Translations under genes and position numbers: made by a program
Assembly (NCBI GenBank): GCA_004020645.1
Contig: SAQL01000004.1
Span: forward strand, 124,001-188,000
DNA from: Mesorhizobium sp.
Lineage (GTDB): Bacteria > Pseudomonadota > Alphaproteobacteria > Rhizobiales > Rhizobiaceae
Direction: 5' to 3'
Length of the DNA: 64,000 bases
Notes under the pieces: model-generated
The model's input: the letters and a program-made list of their open reading frames with translations, nothing else
What the model was told of the DNA's origin: nothing
Databases searched by the model: none
Shown: piece after piece, positions 26,403 to 35,680 of the stretch
Position numbering within the stretch: the first letter of the stretch is position 1
How the letters are laid out: each line of letters begins with the position of its first letter

Positions 26403-27662
26403 ATGGCGGAATATTCGGCCTTCTCGCTTCTCAAAAACGCGCTGACCGGCAACAAGGACTGGAAACCGGCCTGGCGCAAGCCGGACCCGAAGGCGTCCTA
26501 TGACGTGATCGTCATCGGCGGCGGCGGCCATGGCCTGTCGACTGCCTATTATCTGGCCAAGGAGCACGGCATCACCAATGTCGCGGTGCTGGAAAAGGGC
26601 TGGCTCGGCTCCGGCAATGTCGGCCGCAACACGACGGCCGTGCGCTCCAACTATCTACTGCCGGCCAACACGCGCTTCTACGAACATTCGATGAAGCTGT
26701 GGGAGAACCTCTCGCACGACCTCAACTACAACGTCATGTTCTCGCAGCGCGGCTGCCTCAACCTCGCGCACACGCCCGCCCAGCTCGACGATTTTGCCCG
26801 CCGCGGCAACGCCATGCGCCATCTCGGCGTCGACGCCGAACTGATGACCACGGCCGAGATCGCACGCCTGGTGCCGGCGCTGGACGTCTCCGCCACGGCG
26901 CGCTTCCCAATCGTCGGCGGCCTGATGCAGCGGCGCGCCGGCACCGCCCGCCACGATGCCGTCGCCTGGGGCTATGCGCGCGGCGCCGACCGTCGCGGCG
27001 TCGACATCATCGAGAATTGCGAGGTCACCGGCTTCCTGCGCGACGGCGACCGCATATCAGGCGTCACGACGTCGCGCGGAGAGATCCGCGCCAGGAAGGT
27101 GGCGGTCGCGGTGGCCGGCAGCACCGGGCAAGTCATGCGGCTCGCCGGCATCGATACGATGCCGATCGAGAGCCATGTGCTGCAGGCCTTCGTGACGGAA
27201 TCGCTGAAGCCGTTCATCAACACGGTCCTGACTTTCGGCATGGGCCATTTCTACATGTCGCAGTCTGACAAGGGCGGCCTCGTCTATGGCGGCGACCTCG
27301 ACGGCTACAACAGCTACGCCCAGCGCGGCAGTTTGCCTGTTGTCGACGAGGTGATGAGCGAGATGCTGGCGCTGTTTCCGGGTCTCGCCCGCGTTCGCAT
27401 GCTGCGCTCCTGGGGCGGCGTCTGCGACATGTCGATGGACGGCTCGCCGATCATCACCATCGGCCCCCTGCCGGGCATGTATCTCAACTGCGGCTGGTGC
27501 TACGGCGGCTTCAAGGCGACGCCGGCCTCCGGCTGGTGCTTTGCCTGGACCATCGCCAAGGATGAACCGCACGACATCAGTGCGCCCTTCACGCTCGATC
27601 GCTTCCATCGCGGCCTGGTGATCGACGACAAGGGCCAGGGCCCGACGCCGCGGCTGCATTAG
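26403..27662 (+). CDS. soxB: Sarcosine oxidase, beta subunit
   Basis: A protein of 419 residues: FAD-binding Rossmann segment DVIVIGGGGHGLSTAYYLAKE (34-54), then GTARHDAVAWGYA near residue 180, where His184 lies in the segment that carries the covalently bound FMN in heterotetrameric enzymes. The complex oxidises sarcosine to glycine, with THF taking the methyl carbon and O2 giving H2O2. It is followed by soxD, soxA and soxG in the canonical order. No clear Shine-Dalgarno sequence precedes the ATG; two direct repeats occupy the leader. Confidence 0.95.
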   Translation: MAEYSAFSLLKNALTGNKDWKPAWRKPDPKASYDVIVIGGGGHGLSTAYYLAKEHGITNVAVLEKGWLGSGNVGRNTTAVRSNYLLPANTRFYEHSMKLWENLSHDLNYNVMFSQRGCLNLAHTPAQLDDFARRGNAMRHLGVDAELMTTAEIARLVPALDVSATARFPIVGGLMQRRAGTARHDAVAWGYARGADRRGVDIIENCEVTGFLRDGDRISGVTTSRGEIRARKVAVAVAGSTGQVMRLAGIDTMPIESHVLQAFVTESLKPFINTVLTFGMGHFYMSQSDKGGLVYGGDLDGYNSYAQRGSLPVVDEVMSEMLALFPGLARVRMLRSWGGVCDMSMDGSPIITIGPLPGMYLNCGWCYGGFKATPASGWCFAWTIAKDEPHDISAPFTLDRFHRGLVIDDKGQGPTPRLH

Positions 27663-27670
27663 GAATTTCC

Positions 27671-27967
27671 ATGCTGATTACCTGTCCCTATTGCGGCCCG
27701 CGCGACGTCATCGAGTTCACCTATCAGGGTGACGGCAACCGTGAGCGCCCTCAACCTGCCTCGCAGGACCTCGATGCCTGGAACGCCTATGTCTACAATC
27801 GGTTGAACCCGGCGGGTGACCACAACGAGATCTGGCAGCATTCCGGCGGCTGCCGCGCCCATCTCAGGGTCGTTCGCAACACGCTGACACACGAGATCTC
27901 CAGCGTCGCCTTCGCGCGCGGCGACCACAAATCCGTTGCGCGGCACAAGACGGAGGGCAAGTCATGA
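27671..27967 (+). CDS. soxD: Sarcosine oxidase, delta subunit
   Basis: A protein of 98 residues with the zinc-binding set of SoxD: CPYCG near the start and HSGGC in the middle. The sequence ITCPYCGPRDVIEFTYQGD is typical of the family. It is a structural subunit of heterotetrameric sarcosine oxidase. It begins 8 bases after soxB and overlaps soxA by 4 bases (ATGA). Length is as usual. Confidence 0.95.
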   Translation: MLITCPYCGPRDVIEFTYQGDGNRERPQPASQDLDAWNAYVYNRLNPAGDHNEIWQHSGGCRAHLRVVRNTLTHEISSVAFARGDHKSVARHKTEGKS

Positions 27968-30900
27968 GCCCGCGCCGCACCGATTCCGGTGGCCTGATCG
28001 ACCGGCTGCGAACCATCCGGTTCACCTTCGACGGCGCGCCCTACACCGGCCATGCCGGCGACACGCTTGCCTCAGCGCTGCTGGCCAATGGTGTCACCCT
28101 GTTCGGGCGCTCGTTCAAATATCACCGCCCGCGCGGCGTGCTGACATCAGGCGTCGAGGAGCCGAACGCCCTGGTGACGGTGTTGCGGGACGAGGTTCGC
28201 GAGCCCAACATCGCCGCGACCATGGTCGAGATCTATGACGGGCTGACCGCTGTCAGCCAGAACCGCTTTCCATCGCTGGCCTGGGATGTCAGCGCCGCCA
28301 ACCAGTTCGGCGGCAGGCTTCTGTCCGCCGGCTTCTATTACAAGACCTTCATGGGACCCGCGATCGGCCCGCTGAAGAGCACGCGTTTCTGGATGTTCTG
28401 CGAGCATTTCATCCGCCGCGCCGCTGGTCTCGGCCGCGCCGGGACCGCCGCCGACACGGCGCGCTATGAGCGGATGAACGCCTTCTGCGGTGTGCTGGTG
28501 GTCGGCTCCGGTCCGGCCGGGCTGATGGCCGCCAGGGCAGCCGCCGATCAGGGCGCGCGTGTCATCCTCAGCGAGCTCGAACCGCGTTTCGGCGGTTCGG
28601 CCAACTGGTCGGGCGAAACGATCGACGGGATGCCCGGGGCGGACTGGGCAGCGCGAGCCGCCGGCCAGCTCGAAGGCTATGACAATGTCCGGCTGCTGCC
28701 GCGCACCACGGTCTGGGGCTATTACGACGGCAACGTGCTCGCCGCGCTCGAACGGGTTACCGACCACAAGGAGAGGCCCGGCAAGGGCGAACCGCGCCAT
28801 CGCTACTGGGTTATCCGCGCCAAGTCGGTGGTCCTGGCCACCGGCTCCTTCGAGCGGCCGCTGGTGTTTCCGGGCAACGACCGGCCAGGCGTGATGTTGG
28901 CGCATGCCGCCGAGCGCTATACCAACGAGTACGGCGTGCTGCCGGGCCACAGGATCGCGCTCTTCACCAACAATGACAGCGCCTACCGCTCCGCCCTGGC
29001 GCTGAAGAAGGCCGGTGCGGCGATCGTCGCCATCGTCGACGTGCGGCCGGAGCTTTCGAGCGAGATGCGCGAGCTGGCCGATGAAGCGGAAGCCAAAATC
29101 CTTTCCGGTCACGCCGTGGTCGCCACCGAAGGCGGCAAGGCGCTGTCCGGTATCAAGGTGCAGCGCTTCGACATGGCCAACGGCGCGCTTGCCGGCGACG
29201 CGCGCAGCATTCAGGCCGACTGCCTGCTGATGTCGGGCGGCTGGTCGCCGACCATCCATCTGGCCAGCCAGGCCGGCGCCAAGGCGGAATGGAACGCCGC
29301 CCGGCAGGCCTTCCTGCCACCGAAGCCGACGCAGATGTGGCCAACACAGCAATGGATCGGCGCGGGCGCCTTCACCGGCAGCTTTTCCACCGCCGAGGCA
29401 ATCGCCGAAGGCCGCGCCGCCGGCCTTTCGGCGGCGGGTGGAACGGGTACGCCAGCTGCCTTGCCGGTCGTCGAAGCCGCACCTGGCGATCCCGATCCGG
29501 CGCCGGTGTTCGAGATCAGGGCCGATGGAAAAAGCTTCGTCGATTTCCAGCACGACGTGACCGCGGAGGATGTGCGGCTTGCGCATCGCGAAGGCTTCAT
29601 CTCGGTCGAGCATCTGAAGCGTTACACCACGCTCGGCATGGCGACCGACCAAGGCAAGAGCTCCAACATACCCGGTCTAGCCATCATGGCCGAAGCGTTG
29701 GGCAAGCCGATTCCTGAGGTCGGTACGACCCGTTTTCGTCCGCCCTTTTCGGCCGTGTCGATCGGCTCGCTGGCCGCCGAACGGTTCGGCGACCTGAGGC
29801 CCGAGCGGCTGACGCCGATGCATGACTGGCACGTCGCCAACGGCGCGACCATGTACTCTGCCGGCCTCTGGCATCGCCCGATGATCTACGGGCTTTCAGG
29901 CGAGACAATCGAGCAGGCCTATGTGCGAGAAGCCAGGGCGACGCGCGAGAGCGCCGGCATCGTCGATGTCTCGACGCTGGGCAAGATCGCCGTGCAGGGC
30001 CCGGACGCGGCAGAATTCCTCGACCGGGTTTACACCAACATGTTCTCGACATTGGCCGTCGGCAAGGCCCGCTACGGTCTGATGCTGCGCGAGGACGGCC
30101 TCGCCTTCGACGACGGCACGACGTGGCGGCTCGGCGAACAGGACTTTTTGATGACCACCACCACCGCCAATGCCGGCAAGGTGATGCAGCATCTGGAGTA
30201 TTTCCTCGACGTCATCTGGCCGGAGCTGAAGGTCCATGTCACCTCGGTGACCGACGAATGGGCGGGTGCGGCGATCGGCGGGCCAAAGGCGCGAGCCATT
30301 CTTGCTGCTTGCGTCACCGGCACTGCCGTCGACAACGCCGCACTGCCTTTCATGGGAATCGTGCACGGCAAGATATCCGGCGTACCGGTGATGATCTGCC
30401 GGCTTTCCTTCTCCGGCGAAATGGCGTTCGAAGTTTACTCCGGCGCCGGCTACGGCACCCATGTCTGGGAAGCGTTGATCGAAGCCGGCAAGCCGTTCGG
30501 ACTGGTGACTTACGGGCTTGAGGCGCTGGGCACGATGCGCATCGAAAAAGGCCACGTCACCGGCGCCGAGATCGACGGCCGCACCACGGCACGCGACCTG
30601 CATCTCGACTGGATGCTGTCCAAGAAGAAGCCCTTCATCGGCTCGGCGATGATGGATCGCGAGGGCCTGATCGCGCCCGGCCGTCTGGAACTCGTCGGCC
30701 TGATTTCGCTGGATAACCAGCCGCTCAACGGCGGCGCGCACATCGTCGAGGCGCTTGACGAAGCCAATCCGCACGACTCCATCGGCCACATCACCGCTTG
30801 CTGTTATTCGCCGGCGCTCGGCAGGTACATCGCGCTCGCTTTGGTCAAGGACGGCAAGGCACGGCGCGGCACGCGCGCCCATATCTCCGATCCCTTGCGC

Positions 30901-30972
30901 AACCGGTTCGGCCCGGTCGAGATCGTCTCCAACCAGTTCTTTGATCCGGACGGGAGCCGCATGCATGGTTGA
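27964..30972 (+). CDS. soxA: Sarcosine oxidase, alpha subunit
   Basis: A protein of 1002 residues, the usual size. Residues 15-95 form the N-terminal 2Fe2S-like fold without cluster cysteines (FTFDGAPYTGHAGDTLASAL, FKYHRPRG). A Rossmann domain starts at LVVGSGPAGLMAARAA (GSGPAG at 181-186) and binds NAD+. The last 380 residues are a GcvT-type THF-binding domain (FSGEMAFEVYSG; GLEALGTMRIEKGH). It channels the formaldehyde-level carbon to THF. soxG overlaps its end by 8 bases. Confidence 0.95.
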   Translation: MSPRRTDSGGLIDRLRTIRFTFDGAPYTGHAGDTLASALLANGVTLFGRSFKYHRPRGVLTSGVEEPNALVTVLRDEVREPNIAATMVEIYDGLTAVSQNRFPSLAWDVSAANQFGGRLLSAGFYYKTFMGPAIGPLKSTRFWMFCEHFIRRAAGLGRAGTAADTARYERMNAFCGVLVVGSGPAGLMAARAAADQGARVILSELEPRFGGSANWSGETIDGMPGADWAARAAGQLEGYDNVRLLPRTTVWGYYDGNVLAALERVTDHKERPGKGEPRHRYWVIRAKSVVLATGSFERPLVFPGNDRPGVMLAHAAERYTNEYGVLPGHRIALFTNNDSAYRSALALKKAGAAIVAIVDVRPELSSEMRELADEAEAKILSGHAVVATEGGKALSGIKVQRFDMANGALAGDARSIQADCLLMSGGWSPTIHLASQAGAKAEWNAARQAFLPPKPTQMWPTQQWIGAGAFTGSFSTAEAIAEGRAAGLSAAGGTGTPAALPVVEAAPGDPDPAPVFEIRADGKSFVDFQHDVTAEDVRLAHREGFISVEHLKRYTTLGMATDQGKSSNIPGLAIMAEALGKPIPEVGTTRFRPPFSAVSIGSLAAERFGDLRPERLTPMHDWHVANGATMYSAGLWHRPMIYGLSGETIEQAYVREARATRESAGIVDVSTLGKIAVQGPDAAEFLDRVYTNMFSTLAVGKARYGLMLREDGLAFDDGTTWRLGEQDFLMTTTTANAGKVMQHLEYFLDVIWPELKVHVTSVTDEWAGAAIGGPKARAILAACVTGTAVDNAALPFMGIVHGKISGVPVMICRLSFSGEMAFEVYSGAGYGTHVWEALIEAGKPFGLVTYGLEALGTMRIEKGHVTGAEIDGRTTARDLHLDWMLSKKKPFIGSAMMDREGLIAPGRLELVGLISLDNQPLNGGAHIVEALDEANPHDSIGHITACCYSPALGRYIALALVKDGKARRGTRAHISDPLRNRFGPVEIVSNQFFDPDGSRMHG

Positions 30973-31567
30973 GCGCCAATCACCGCTTGAGCCGGCACCG
31001 CTTGAGCCGGAACTGCGCACCGGCTCGCACGGCGATTTCGAGCACGGCGTCGATGTCATCCTCTCCGAAACCAGGCCGAGATCGATCCTGCAGCTCGCTG
31101 CCTGGCCGGGCCAGGAGAAGGAGTTGATATCAGGTATCCGCACTGTTACCGGCCTCGCTCTGCCCGATGGCGCCGGCGCCGGCAGCACCGACGGCGTGAA
31201 GTCGGTGTTCGGCTTTGCGCCGGGAAAATTCACTGTCGTCGATGAGGCCGAAGGCTTGGGATCGGCCTTTGCCAATGTCGTCACCCCGGCGATCGGCACG
31301 GTGACCGACCTGTCGCATGGCCGCACCGCGATCCGCATCGCCGGACCGAAGGCCGAATGGGTGCTGGCGAAATTCTTCGCCATCGACTTCGCGCTGCCGG
31401 CCTTCCCGGTCGGTGCCGGCCGCTCGACCATGCATCATGACGTCTTCGCCCAGATCCAGCGCACCGGCGCCGACCAGTTCGACATCTATGTGTTCCGCTC
31501 GTTTGCGCGCTCGTTCTGGAAGGCGCTCTGCCACGCCAGCGAGGAAGTCGGCTACGAGGTACAGTAG
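30965..31567 (+). CDS. soxG: Sarcosine oxidase, gamma subunit
   Basis: A protein of 200 residues beginning at ATG 30965 inside the soxA end. It has the GcvT-like fold of SoxG (TDLSHGRTAIRIAG, VLAKFFAIDFALPAFP, FDIYVFRSFARSFWKALC). It is a structural subunit of the sarcosine oxidase complex. A near-repeat EPAPLEPE at the N-terminus is unusual but harmless. It completes the soxBDAG operon; no folate gene such as folD or purU follows it here, unlike in many pseudomonads. Confidence 0.93.
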   Translation: MVERQSPLEPAPLEPELRTGSHGDFEHGVDVILSETRPRSILQLAAWPGQEKELISGIRTVTGLALPDGAGAGSTDGVKSVFGFAPGKFTVVDEAEGLGSAFANVVTPAIGTVTDLSHGRTAIRIAGPKAEWVLAKFFAIDFALPAFPVGAGRSTMHHDVFAQIQRTGADQFDIYVFRSFARSFWKALCHASEEVGYEVQ

Positions 31568-31604
31568 ACCGAGACGGCGTATCGTCACCTCAACTGGCGC
31601 CACC

Positions 31605-32309
31605 TCATTTGGCGAACGTCACCCACTCTTCCAGCGGCGCGCGGTCAGTGCGGAACTCGTTTTCGGGCTTGGACGTGTCCTCATGGCCGAGCGCCATACC
31701 GCAAACGACGATCTCCTCGTCGGGAATGTTGAGCACCGGCCTGATCTGCTTGTGATAGGGTGCAAAAGCGGCCTGCGGGCAGGTGTGCAGGCCCCTGCCC
31801 CGTGCCGCCACCATGATGTTCTGCAGGAACATGCCGTAGTCGATCCATGATCCCTTGTTCAGCCGCCGGTCGACGGTGAAGATCATGCCGACCGGCGCAT
31901 CGAAGAAGACGAAGTTGCGGTCGTGCTGCGCGCGCATCCTGTCCACTTCGCGCCGGCCGATGCCGAGCACGCTATAGAGGCCGAAGCCGTTGGCCCGCCG
32001 CCGCGTGAGATACGGTTCGAAGAACTGGTCGGGATAGTAGCGATACTCGTCCCACTCGGCCTTTTCGGCGCGGATGCCGGAGTTGAGGATAGCATCGGTG
32101 ATCCGCTGCTTGACCTCGCCCTTGGTGACGTAGACCCGCCAGGGCTGCATGTTGGTGCCCGAAGGTGCACGCGCGGCAACGGAGAGAATGGCGCGGATCG
32201 TCTCGTCGTCGATCATGTCGGGCAGGAAGGCGCGCACCGAACGGCGCGACGTGATCGCCTCGTCGACGATCGCCGCATCATCTGTAATTGTAGTCCTGTT
32301 TTCCAGCAT
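31605..32309 (-). CDS. Nitroreductase family protein
   Basis: A protein of 234 residues with the FMN-binding patterns of the nitroreductase superfamily: SRRSVRAFLPDMIDDETI at the start, ARAPSGTNMQPWRVYV, and GLHTCPQAAFA..EIVVCGMALGHED near the end. It should be a cytoplasmic NAD(P)H-dependent FMN enzyme; substrate unknown. ATG 32309 begins the domain; the frame upstream runs through a palindromic repeat. It converges on soxG with 37 bases between the stops and is probably not part of that pathway. Confidence 0.88.
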   Translation of the reverse strand: MLENRTTITDDAAIVDEAITSRRSVRAFLPDMIDDETIRAILSVAARAPSGTNMQPWRVYVTKGEVKQRITDAILNSGIRAEKAEWDEYRYYPDQFFEPYLTRRRANGFGLYSVLGIGRREVDRMRAQHDRNFVFFDAPVGMIFTVDRRLNKGSWIDYGMFLQNIMVAARGRGLHTCPQAAFAPYHKQIRPVLNIPDEEIVVCGMALGHEDTSKPENEFRTDRAPLEEWVTFAK

Positions 32310-32321
32310 GGGCGTCCCTTT

Positions 32322-32367
32322 GCGCGTGACCCGGAAACCGGAATCGATTCCGGAAAGGATCATGCGC
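32322..32367. repeat. RIME-like palindromic intergenic repeat, copy C
   Basis: GCGCGTGACCCGGAAACCGG pairs with CCGGAAAGGATCATGCGC-type sequence. It is the same family as the copies at 15624 and 22867, here directly upstream of the nitroreductase start. Confidence 0.78.
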
Positions 32368-32529
32368 CGTCCAGAAAATGAGAGAGCACCATTGCGGGTC
32401 AAATTTGACGCATGGCGCTCTGTCGTAAGCCTCGACCGGGCGCCCTCAATCGCCGTTCGTGGCCGAGCCTTTGCCTGAACCGCCAAAATGGCGCAAGCAA
32501 ATCTTGTGGCCCCATGAAAATCCTCTTGA

Positions 32530-32612
32530 TTTTTTCACAAACATGATCCCTCATGAAATTTGCCCCCAATTTTTCACCAAGGGGTATTTTTCACCAGAGA
32601 GATTTCACCAAG
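32530..32612. promoter_or_regulatory. Iterated TTTCACCA sites before the XRE-cupin regulator
   Basis: TTTTTCAC(C/A)A-type words occur four times on the plus strand, with TCAC cores at 32535, 32574, 32591 and 32605, within an AT-rich leader. The last three are spaced 17 and 14 bases and reach the start codon. They may be binding sites for the regulator itself or for the operon's control. Confidence 0.5.
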
Positions 32613-32616
32613 AGAA

Positions 32617-33210
32617 ATGGCTTTGCCCGCAACCGCCGTCAGATCGGAGCAGGAAAACCGCGACCGGCTGCTGGCCGGCGATATCAGGGCGCTGCGCCGG
32701 GCGCGCGGGCTGACGCTTGCCGAGATTGGCCTGAAGCTCGGCCGCTCCGTCGGCTGGGTCAGTCAGGTCGAGCGCGGCCTGTCGATACCATCGCTCAGCG
32801 ATCTCAGAGCCTTCGCGGAATTGTTCGGCGTGCCGGTCAGCCTGTTCTTCAGCCACGACGTGCCCGTCGAGAACGAGCGCGGCGTGGTCGTGCGCGCCGG
32901 CAGCCGCCGCACGCTTGGTACAAACGATTCCGGCCTGGTGGAGGAGCTTCTGTCGCCCGATCTCGGCGGTAGCTTCGAGATGCTGCGTTCGGTCTTCGCG
33001 CCGGGCGCTGAACTGAAGACCGAGGCGCGCCGGCCGACGGAGGAAGCCGGATATGTCGCTTCCGGCAGCTTCGACATCGAGATATCAGGCGTCTGGCACC
33101 GGCTTGGTGAGGGTGACTCCTTTCGCTTCGACGGCAAGCCGTTCCGCTGGCGCAATCCTGGAGCGGAGCCGGCGGTAGTCATCTGGGTGGTTTCGCCACC
33201 TGTTTACTAG
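32617..33210 (+). CDS. XRE-family regulator with C-terminal cupin domain
   Basis: A protein of 197 residues. An HTH_XRE domain (about residues 25-80: DIRALRRARGLTLAEIGLKLG..GWVSQVERGLSIPSLSDLRAFA) is joined to a cupin domain (115-195: SVFAPGAELKTEARRPTEEAGYVASGSFDIEISGVWHRLGEGDSFRF). This PuuR-like architecture usually senses a small metabolite of the pathway next door. The operon of DMGDH-like enzymes begins 16 bases downstream. ATG 32617 is chosen because the frame upstream of it encodes a Phe-rich stretch from the repeat region. The TTTCACCA repeats in its leader suggest autoregulation. Confidence 0.88.
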   Translation: MALPATAVRSEQENRDRLLAGDIRALRRARGLTLAEIGLKLGRSVGWVSQVERGLSIPSLSDLRAFAELFGVPVSLFFSHDVPVENERGVVVRAGSRRTLGTNDSGLVEELLSPDLGGSFEMLRSVFAPGAELKTEARRPTEEAGYVASGSFDIEISGVWHRLGEGDSFRFDGKPFRWRNPGAEPAVVIWVVSPPVY

Positions 33211-33226
33211 AGGTTTGGAGAAGAAT

Positions 33227-35680
33227 ATGGCCGGTTTGCCGACCACGGCACGTGTGGTGATCATCGGAGGCGGTGTCGTCGGCGCCTCCTCGCTCTACCA
33301 TCTCGCCAAGGCGGGCTGGACCGATTGCGTGCTCCTGGAGAAGAACGAGCTCACCTCCGGCTCGACCTGGCATGCGGCCGGCAACGTGCCGACCTTCTCC
33401 TCGTCATGGTCGCTGATGAACATGCAGCGCTATTCGACCGAGCTTTATCGTGGGCTGGCTGATGAAGTCGGCTATCCCATGAACTACCACGTCACCGGCT
33501 CGCTCAGGCTGGCCCATACCGCCGAGCGCATGCAGGAGTTCCAGCGCGCCAAGGGCATGGGCCGCTATCAGGGCATGGACATCGATGTGGTCGGGCTCGA
33601 CGAGATCACGCGCCGCTACCCGTTCATCGAGACGCATGAGCTGAAGGGCGCGCTCTACGATCCGAACGACGGCGACATCGACCCGGCGCAGCTGACCCAG
33701 GCGTTGGCCAAGGGCGCCCGCGACATGGGTGCGAAGATCATTCGGTTCTGTCCGGTCACCGGCTTGCGCCGCGAGAAGGACGAGTGGGTGGTCGAGACGG
33801 CGCAGGGCGAGGTCCGCTGCGAGATCGTCGTCAACGCCGCCGGCTACCGCGCGGCTGAAGTCGGCAAGATGTTCGGCCGCGACGTACCGATGATGGTGAT
33901 GAGCCATCAATATATCCTGTTCGAGGAAATCCCCGAATTGGCCGCATGGTCGAAGGAGCAAGGCAAGAAACTGCCGCTGCTGCGCGACGTCGACACCTCC
34001 TACTATCTGCGCCAGGAAAAGAACGGCATGAATCTCGGCCCCTATGAGCGCAATTGCCGTGCGCATTGGGTCGGCCATAACGACCCGATGCCCGACGATT
34101 TTTCGTTCCAGCTGTTTCCCGACGATCTCGACCGACTGGAGGACTATCTGGCCGATGCCGTCGCCCGCGTGCCGATCCTCGGCACCGCCGGCCTGTCCAA
34201 GGTCATCAACGGCCCGATCCCCTACGCGCCTGACGGCAACCCGCTGATCGGCCCTATGCCCGGCGTGCCGAACGCTTTCGAGGCCTGCGTGTTCACCTTC
34301 GGCATCGCCCAGGGCGGCGGCGCCGGCAAGGTGCTGGCCGAATGGGTGACTGAGGGCCAGACCGAATGGGACATGTGGTCCTGCGATCCGCGCCGCTTCA
34401 CCAGCTTTGCCTCGGCCCCGGATTACTGCGTCGCCAAGGGCATGGAGATCTACGGCAACGAATACGCCATCCAGTTCCCGCGTCATGCCTGGCCGGCTGG
34501 CCGCGACCGCAAGCTGTCGCCGATCCACGATCGCATCAAGGCGCTCGGCGCCCGCTTCGACGCCTATAATGGCTGGGAGCGCGCCACCTGGTACGCGCAA
34601 GCCGGCGACGACGTCTCGGAAGCCGCGACGCTGACGTTCCGCCGCGACGGGCCTTGGCAGCATCGCGTCCGCGAAGAATGCCTCGCCGTGCGCGATGCCG
34701 CCGGCATTTTGGATCTGCCCGGTTTTTCCCGCTTCAACCTCGACGGGCCTGGCGCTGCCGAATGGCTGAGCCAGCAGGTTACCGGGCTGGTGCCGAAACC
34801 CGGCCGCATCGGCCTCGTCTACTTTGCCGACGACAAGGGCCGCATCGTCACCGAAATGTCGGTGGTGCGCCACGACGAAAATTTGATGACGCTGATTACC
34901 GCCGCAGTGGCGCAGTGGCACGATTTCGAGTGGCTGAAATCCCGCATGCCGAAAGACGCTTCATTCAAGCTGATCGATCGGACGGAGGAATACGCCACGC
35001 AGATCCTCGCCGGTCCCAATTCGCGAAAAATCCTCGCCGATGTCTGCGCCGCCGACCTTGCTCTGCCTTGGCTGACGCACCAGGAGACGACAATCGCCGG
35101 CCGTTGGGCAAGGCTGATGCGTGTGTCCTTCGCCGGTGAACTCGGCTGGGAATTCCACACCAAGGTCGACGACACCGCCGCGGTCTTCGACGCCGTCTGG
35201 GCGGCCGGCCAGAAGCATGGCCTGAAGCCGTTCGGCATGTACGCGCTGGATTCGCTGCGGCTCGAAAAAGGCTACCGCGCTTGGAAAGGTGACCTGTCGA
35301 CCGACTATTCGATCCTGCAGGGTGGGCTGGAGCGCTTTGTGAAATGGGACAAGCCGGATTTCCGCGGCAAGGCGGCGTTGCAGAACGAGAAGCAGCAGGG
35401 CGTAAAGAAGCGTTTCGTCACACTGCTCGTCGAAAACCCCGGCGACTGCGATGCGCCCACCATGTCGACGCTGTGGCATGACGGACAGATCGTCGGCGAG
35501 ACGACGTCCGGCGGCTGGGGTCATCGCATCGATAAGTCTATCGCGCTCGGCATGCTGCGCGCCGACCTCACTGAACCGGGAACCACGGTCGAGGTTGAAA
35601 TCTTCGGCGAGCGCTTCAGGGCAATCGTGCAGAAGGACGAACCGCTGTGGGATCCAAAGAACGAGAGGTTGCGCGCGTGA
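33227..35680 (+). CDS. DMGDH-like FAD and folate flavoprotein, copy 2
   Basis: A protein of 817 residues: FAD domain from ARVVIIGGGVVGASSLYHLAK, with TSGSTWHAAGN, where the His corresponds to the FAD-anchoring His of dimethylglycine dehydrogenase. The GcvT folate domain has VSFAGELGWEFHTK and GMYALDSLRLEKGY. It is expected to demethylate an N-methyl amino acid such as dimethylglycine and charge THF. ATG 33227 has GGAGAAG upstream; a TTG at 33215 is less likely. It is coupled by GTGA to the homocysteine methyltransferase gene. Paralogues lie at 12939 and 37754, the latter in the same operon. Confidence 0.88.
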   Translation: MAGLPTTARVVIIGGGVVGASSLYHLAKAGWTDCVLLEKNELTSGSTWHAAGNVPTFSSSWSLMNMQRYSTELYRGLADEVGYPMNYHVTGSLRLAHTAERMQEFQRAKGMGRYQGMDIDVVGLDEITRRYPFIETHELKGALYDPNDGDIDPAQLTQALAKGARDMGAKIIRFCPVTGLRREKDEWVVETAQGEVRCEIVVNAAGYRAAEVGKMFGRDVPMMVMSHQYILFEEIPELAAWSKEQGKKLPLLRDVDTSYYLRQEKNGMNLGPYERNCRAHWVGHNDPMPDDFSFQLFPDDLDRLEDYLADAVARVPILGTAGLSKVINGPIPYAPDGNPLIGPMPGVPNAFEACVFTFGIAQGGGAGKVLAEWVTEGQTEWDMWSCDPRRFTSFASAPDYCVAKGMEIYGNEYAIQFPRHAWPAGRDRKLSPIHDRIKALGARFDAYNGWERATWYAQAGDDVSEAATLTFRRDGPWQHRVREECLAVRDAAGILDLPGFSRFNLDGPGAAEWLSQQVTGLVPKPGRIGLVYFADDKGRIVTEMSVVRHDENLMTLITAAVAQWHDFEWLKSRMPKDASFKLIDRTEEYATQILAGPNSRKILADVCAADLALPWLTHQETTIAGRWARLMRVSFAGELGWEFHTKVDDTAAVFDAVWAAGQKHGLKPFGMYALDSLRLEKGYRAWKGDLSTDYSILQGGLERFVKWDKPDFRGKAALQNEKQQGVKKRFVTLLVENPGDCDAPTMSTLWHDGQIVGETTSGGWGHRIDKSIALGMLRADLTEPGTTVEVEIFGERFRAIVQKDEPLWDPKNERLRA

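Noticed and set aside
33404..34921. A 505-codon minus-strand frame inside DMGDH-like copy 2 (similar ones at 28147-29652 and 29896-31431)
   Set aside because: Antisense shadow of a well-supported gene, with repetitive Arg/His/Gly-rich sequence.
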